A stretch of 64,000 nucleotides of DNA, from assembly GCA_004154925.1 (NCBI GenBank), contig QJNS01000083.1:222861-286860 (forward strand), read 5' to 3'. Below are positions 59,406 through 64,000 of the stretch, one piece after another. Both the position numbers and the translations under genes were made by a program. Source of the DNA: Monosporascus cannonballus (Eukaryota > Ascomycota > Sordariomycetes > Xylariales). Under the pieces are notes generated by a model that did not search any database, was not told the origin of the DNA, and saw nothing but the letters and a program-made list of their open reading frames with translations. Within the stretch, counting starts at the first letter, position 1, and the number at the start of each line of letters is the position of its first letter.

Positions 59406-60819
59406 ACATGAAGTCCGGTGCCCAGGATGGAGTGCCAGCCGGACTGCTTCGATCGAAACAGGTGCCCGCAAACTCGCTAACTCCGTTGGGGGATGCTTCG
59501 TGTATATTGCACAGAGCTATTGAAAGGTGAGCTCTACTGATGTTAAACTCAGTGGCGTGTTTACTACCGTCGAGTCTGATCCGAGAACTAGAAGCTTATG
59601 TCTCGATCATGCTGCTCCGAGGCCAACACTCCTCTTATCCGTACCCAGACGCTCAAGCAAGACTTCGTGGCAGATACTCTGGCGCCGCAAGAGGAGACCG
59701 AGCGAGGCCAGAGAGAACATTTGCTATAGCCCTAGCGCCGGGGGCTTCGATATGTTTCTGCGAGAATCTCCCAGTTCAGCACCCACGTTCATCAGGAGGA
59801 CCGGGTTGCACGGGGATCATGGGGCGCGTAAAAACAAAAGAACACGTCGAAAGGAGACATGCTCCAGCGATCTGCGCAGGTGGGAGCAGTCCAACCGAGC
59901 AGCGAGACCTCGTACTTATCACCCAGACACTATGTAGTCGAGTCACGAGCGGTTCTCCGGCGCGTGCAGCAGCGGCGCCGCATGCTCCAGAAAGAGCCAG
60001 CCAGGCCCCTGAGCCCGCACCGGCTGCCGCATGAATGCGGGCCCTCGGATCCCGGTGTCGAATCCTCTTTTCGGGCTCCGAGGAAACCGTCCCGGGGTTT
60101 CACCGGCTGCCCCTGATGATAATCACTGGACGGGTTTCTTCTCCAACTAACAGCTATTCCCTCGTCGTTGTGACTTCCGCTAATTCAAGATCACAAGGGC
60201 CATGAATTCGTGGCTGCCTGCTCGGGAAGCAGCGCGTAGCCTCCGTGGACTGCGCGGCCCGCGACTCCAAGCGAACAGTTTGGCCAGTCCAGCAGCAATA
60301 TCTGTGCCGTAGAGGGGTCCTCCTAATCTATAGAGCGGATGCGACTCCGGTCATGGCCGGCCTAGTGGTTTCATCTCGGCGGCCAACCTACAGTAACGGG
60401 CGCAGTTCGCGGTACCCCGCTACTGGGCGACGACGTTTCGTTCCTATAAAGACGAACGGGACGAGGCTGCGACGCAAAACTCCGGTGCGGCTTCTCTGTC
60501 ATGGCGTGTCATTTATTAATGAATTCCAACCTCCACTCTCACTCACTCATTACAGGAGGGGGCCCATCCGGGTAAGAAGCAGCACCTTGCTCCGGAACCT
60601 CCTGAGCAGAACTGTTAGTATATCTTTCTTTCATAGCTACCTAGCTATGCATACATAAACAAATTAATAATCAACATGGGCGGCCGAGGTGCGGCCGGCC
60701 GTAAACGACGGATACATACCATAACATAACATGAAAACCCATATCCATCTTCCCGACGTTCGAGTTGGGTCCTCGTCTCACGAGAAATCAGATATAAGGT
60801 TTCTATCAATTACAGGCCG

Positions 60820-60888
60820 TAGTACACACACACATACATTCTCACAACACGAGCACACACACACACACACACGCACACGCACACACAG
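60820..60888 (+). repeat. CA-rich microsatellite
   Basis: Several CA runs separated by short non-repeat words, in the region downstream of the minus-strand Rab gene. Confidence 0.85.
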
Positions 60889-61175
60889 AACAACGAATCC
60901 GAGAAAAGTTGCAAACTTGCCGGAAAACGCCATAATCCCCCTTATCCCGTTCCATAACATCGTGATCGCATGCCCGAAAGAGGGAGAGAGAACAGAGGAT
61001 AACAAAACCAGCATTGACAAAAATCCAGACCGACCCACCAACCATTGTATGCATGCATGTGCTCATAAAATCATAATAACCGAACCCCGTTTCCCCGTCG
61101 TGTGCGAAAACAATGAAAAATTGTAAATGCGATGTTTCCTGTCCGCTCTTCCAATGCGATGCACGTCTTCGTAAG

Positions 61176-61203
61176 TATGTGTGTATGTATGTGTGTATGT
61201 ATG
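61176..61203 (+). repeat. TATG/TGTA short tandem repeat
   Basis: GTAT and GTGT units repeat for about 28 bases, close after the Rab gene stop codon on the minus strand and so probably within its 3' untranslated region. Confidence 0.8.
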
Positions 61204-61278
61204 GCGACCGCCCGTTACAGTTCACCAGTGGACTCGGGCGTTACGCCGAGGGAGGGGCGGCGAAGAGCCTTTCTCTCC

Positions 61279-62405
61279 TCAGCAGCACCTCCCCCTCTCC
61301 CTCTTCCCGGCATTCCCCCCGTTTTGTTCGTGCTGCTGCTGCTGCTGGGCGGCGTTTTCGATGGTGACGGAGGGCGAGAAGCCGCCCGGGGAAAATAGCC
61401 AGCTGCGACGGTCCCTGCCGCGGAGGCGGAAGCTGCCGCGCGCGTTCACGCCCTCGAAGTATCCCTCGGCTCCCGGGGCGCCGCCGTCGTACCCCGGGGT
61501 GCCCGGCGTCATGGCCCCGGTAGCGGTGGCCGTCGCCGCCAGGATTGCCTGCTGCATCTTGCGGTTCTGCTCGACGAGCTTGCGCGTGACGACGCGGAAC
61601 ACCTCCTCGACGCCCTCGCCGCTCTCGGCGCTGATCTCGTGGCAGGCGTCCCAGCCCGCCTCCTGGGCCCAGAACCCGCTGCTCCGCTTACTACTCGGGC
61701 TGCGGGGCTCCTGGGCGCTCGGCGTCCCCAGCGTCGTCGCCGCTGTCGTTGCCGTCCCCGTCCCCGCGGTGGGTACCATGCTCGGTATGCTCGTGGCCGG
61801 ACCCGGCGGCCATGCGGCCAGTCCCGTCGGCGTCGCCGTCGGTGGGGGGGTGGATCCCAGACCGGGGGCTAGATTCTCGGCCACGTATGCTATGCACCGC
61901 TCGAAGGGGACTTCGCGGCGGGAGGGGTCGCGCGTGACGATGTCGGCTTTGGTGCCCACGACGTGGAGGACGATGTCGGCGGGCAGGTTCTGGCGCAGCT
62001 CTGTGAGCCACATGCCCATCTCGGCGAAGGACTGGGCGTCGGTTATGCTGTAGCAAAGGATGCAGGCGTTGGCGCCGCGGTAGTAGAGCCTCGATATTGA
62101 TCGGAAGCGCTCTTGCCCGGCTAGAACCAGCAGACGGGCGAGTCAGTTTGATGCGGCGTCAGGATGAGCGAGCGAGCGAGCTAGGTGGAGGGTTGGTTAC
62201 CTGTGTCCCATATCTGTAAGCGAACGACGGTATCCGTGTCGCTGTCCATCACGCGCTTCGTCATGAAGCTCGCCCCAACCGTGGATGTAACCTGTGCCGG
62301 GGTGAAGGCGCCCTTGCAATAGCGCATCAGTAGAGACGTCTTGCCCACGCCCTGCGAGCCGAGCACGACGATCTTGGCCTCGAGAGAAGTCTGGGAAGAC
62401 GGCAT
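61279..62405 (-). CDS. Rab-family GTPase with large internal insert
   Basis: Exons complement of 62201-62405 and 61279-62120 are joined over an 80-bp intron (GTAACC to TTCTAG), giving 348 residues against about 200 for ordinary Rabs. G1 is GSQGVGKT (16-23), followed by switch I STVGASFMTKRV and G3 [10 protein letters not shown] across the junction. LYYRGANACILCYSITDAQS is a clear Rab signature. G4 reads TKAD, with Thr in place of the usual Asn. About 75 residues rich in Pro, Thr, Ala and Ser are inserted before G5 (ISAESG). The C-terminal extension is Gly-rich, has a glutamine run and ends RCC, suited to double prenylation. Overall it is nearest to Rab5/21/24-type endosomal or autophagic Rabs, but the subfamily is unresolved. 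Confidence 0.88.
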
Positions 62406-63910
62406 GGTGGGGCCGGGCTCTGCTCTGCGGGCAACTAGGAGCGCCGGACTCCAGAGGAGAAGGGGAAAAAAAAAAGGAGAAACGGCCGTGGCGATGCGTG
62501 CGCCCAGTATGTACCCGGCTATCTCTGAAGGAGAGGACGAGATTTCCCCCAGCTGAGGCAGCCCCCTTTTTCACCACCGATCGAGGCTGGGAATGCGGGT
62601 CCTATGAGTAGCCTCGTACAGCATGGGTGCGACGATGCTTCTGTATACTGCCGGTAGAAGGCCTCGAGGATCCGAATTACCGAGGAGAATGGTAATAACC
62701 TGGTTCAAAACCAGGGCTGGGTTGTGCGTCTGTGTATGTGTATGTGTATGTGCATGGGCAGGTATGTGTTATGTGCCCCCGTGCGTATGTAGTGGGCGTG
62801 TTGCATGTGTCAAGTCGAATCGTGATCACCTGCGCATGGACTTTTGCCCTCTTTGATCCAGCTGCGTATTTACTTACTGTACTATAGTAGCTGGAGCGAT
62901 GATGTGTTGGATGTGTTGGGGTACAAGTATAGAAGTATGTACTAATGCAGTAAGGGTCTTGGGTTGTAGCTGCATGCGCTTCTACGTGACACGACCTGTA
63001 CTGTATTTACCCCGTCGGAAAGCGCGCTCTGCTTGCCCCCCGCGTATCACTTCTAAGCTATTTATAAATAAATGGCCTGCCACGCGGAACAGTATGTGTG
63101 CATGTGTGGATCCCCGTATAGGCAGCTGGGTGAATTCTTCGAGTATTCCTTCCAACTATCAGGTAAACAAAATGTAAAGCGAATATAAAATGTTATTGTG
63201 GGTTTAACAGCCACTGGGATAATGGTGCAACTATTTAATTATAGTGCGGGGAACTATATGCGATATAATCCCTTTACGTGCGTTCGGCCTCCCCCAAGCT
63301 GGTACCCATCTCTAACGGCGACCCCCAAATAGGCAAGTCAGCGATAATGGGGGGATGACAGCAAGGCTCGCCAGGCAACTCCCTGCTCGGGTAAGATTAG
63401 CCTCGCAGCTTCACAATCAGGAAGCTAAAACGAGTGGTCAGGCAAGGTGGTCGACAAAAAGATGATAGCGGCCAGAGCCACAACACGCCCACTGACACTA
63501 TCGATTATTTTGTCCACCCCCACAGACAGGTTACCGGGGACGATTTAAACCCTATATCATATCCGCCATGATGCAACCAATCAATAGACAGACGATCGAC
63601 GTCACCTGCTCTGAAGCACTTACGCCGTCCTTACATGTACATGTACCGGGTGTTATCAATACCAGAAGTACATACCGGCTACCCACTACTAAGTATTTTT
63701 CTACTCTTGGCGTTGTATGCTGTTTCTGTCTCGATCGGCATATTGTGCGCTCGGCCACCTTGCGATGCACTGGATCGCTCGATTAATATATTGATATCTC
63801 TACATATATATAAATATATATATCCAGAATATATAATACTCGAACTGGATCGGAAGGCTACTTCCATATTATATAGTATGCAGATCGCTTCCCAGCTTGC
63901 TCTCTCACAG

Positions 63911-63912
<2 letters not shown>
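62406..63912. other. Rab promoter and distal intergenic DNA
   Basis: Contains the Rab gene promoter on its left side. It also has GT-rich words near 62728-62760 and a strongly AT-rich TATA-repeat stretch near 63785-63840. No gene is supported. Confidence 0.4.

Positions 63913-64000
<88 letters not shown>
63913..64000 (+). repeat. 88-base homopolymer G run, probable artefact
   Basis: The last 88 bases are G only, running off the window end. No biological poly-G of this length is expected in a fungal genome. A contig-end artefact from no-signal base calls is the best explanation. It is not a TTAGGG-type telomere. Confidence 0.8.

Larger units (their letters stand above)
57769..61278. other. 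3.5 kb without recognisable genes
   Basis: No frame carries a known domain. Plus-strand frames between 59527 and 60116 are long for the background but overlap in three frames, with none convincing. Simple repeats and a GC palindrome are listed separately. Confidence 0.35.

Noticed and set aside
59540..60034. A 164-codon plus-strand frame with Ala/Pro-rich end
   Set aside because: Three frames are open over the same stretch and none matches a family; probably GC-driven.

Overview
The window is nuclear DNA of a filamentous ascomycete (Pezizomycotina, probably Sordariomycetes; the order cannot be fixed). The evidence is short GT-AG introns with tiny 5' exons, GC-rich coding against AT-richer intergenic DNA, and a fungal gene set: DASH subunit Dad4, a kapC-type bZIP, Erg25, Nca2, a HET-domain relic and disordered fungal-only proteins. 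No tRNA, rRNA, CRISPR array or intact transposon was seen. Exon limits were set by splice consensus plus protein family continuity.

0-9 kb is an accessory region. It holds a relic of an unassigned fungal family (1.4-1.8 kb), a decayed HET-domain gene (2.1-3.7 kb), an intact pyridoxal-phosphate decarboxylase lacking the catalytic-loop tyrosine (4.27-5.96 kb) and a small membrane-anchored charged protein (6.35-6.95 kb). 9-23.5 kb is core: a divergent Afg2-like double AAA ATPase, a predicted mitochondrial fungal protein, the Sec4-type Rab, Nca2, the C-4 sterol methyl oxidase Erg25 and a pterin-4a-carbinolamine dehydratase. 24-31 kb is gene-poor and contains a badly decayed amidohydrolase. 31-34 kb holds the kapC-like bZIP gene.

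34.7-39.4 kb is the most striking segment. ARP5 (minus), DAD4 (minus) and IES6 (plus) lie within 4.8 kb. Arp5 and Ies6 are the two partners of one INO80 chromatin-remodelling module, and a DASH kinetochore subunit sits between them. Convergent GOT1 and profilin genes follow (40.6-43.0 kb), then 3.7 kb without a recognisable gene, a large disordered fungal protein (46.7-48.7 kb) and a 1976-residue Slh1-type Ski2-like RNA helicase (50.1-56.1 kb).

56.7-57.8 kb is a frameshifted, internally deleted relic of a condensation-domain-like acyltransferase. After a gene-free stretch with a GC palindrome there is a Rab-like GTPase with a large insert (61.3-62.4 kb). The last 88 bases are pure G, most likely an assembly or sequencing artefact at a contig end.

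The intact genes are mostly unrelated housekeeping functions: secretion (Sec4, Got1, a Rab), actin (profilin), chromatin (Arp5, Ies6), mitosis (Dad4), sterols (Erg25), ribosome quality control (Slh1) and mitochondria (Nca2). No gene cluster for a new pathway is evident. The main leads are the altered decarboxylase active site, the ARP5-DAD4-IES6 neighbourhood, the divergent AAA ATPase and the insert-bearing Rab.
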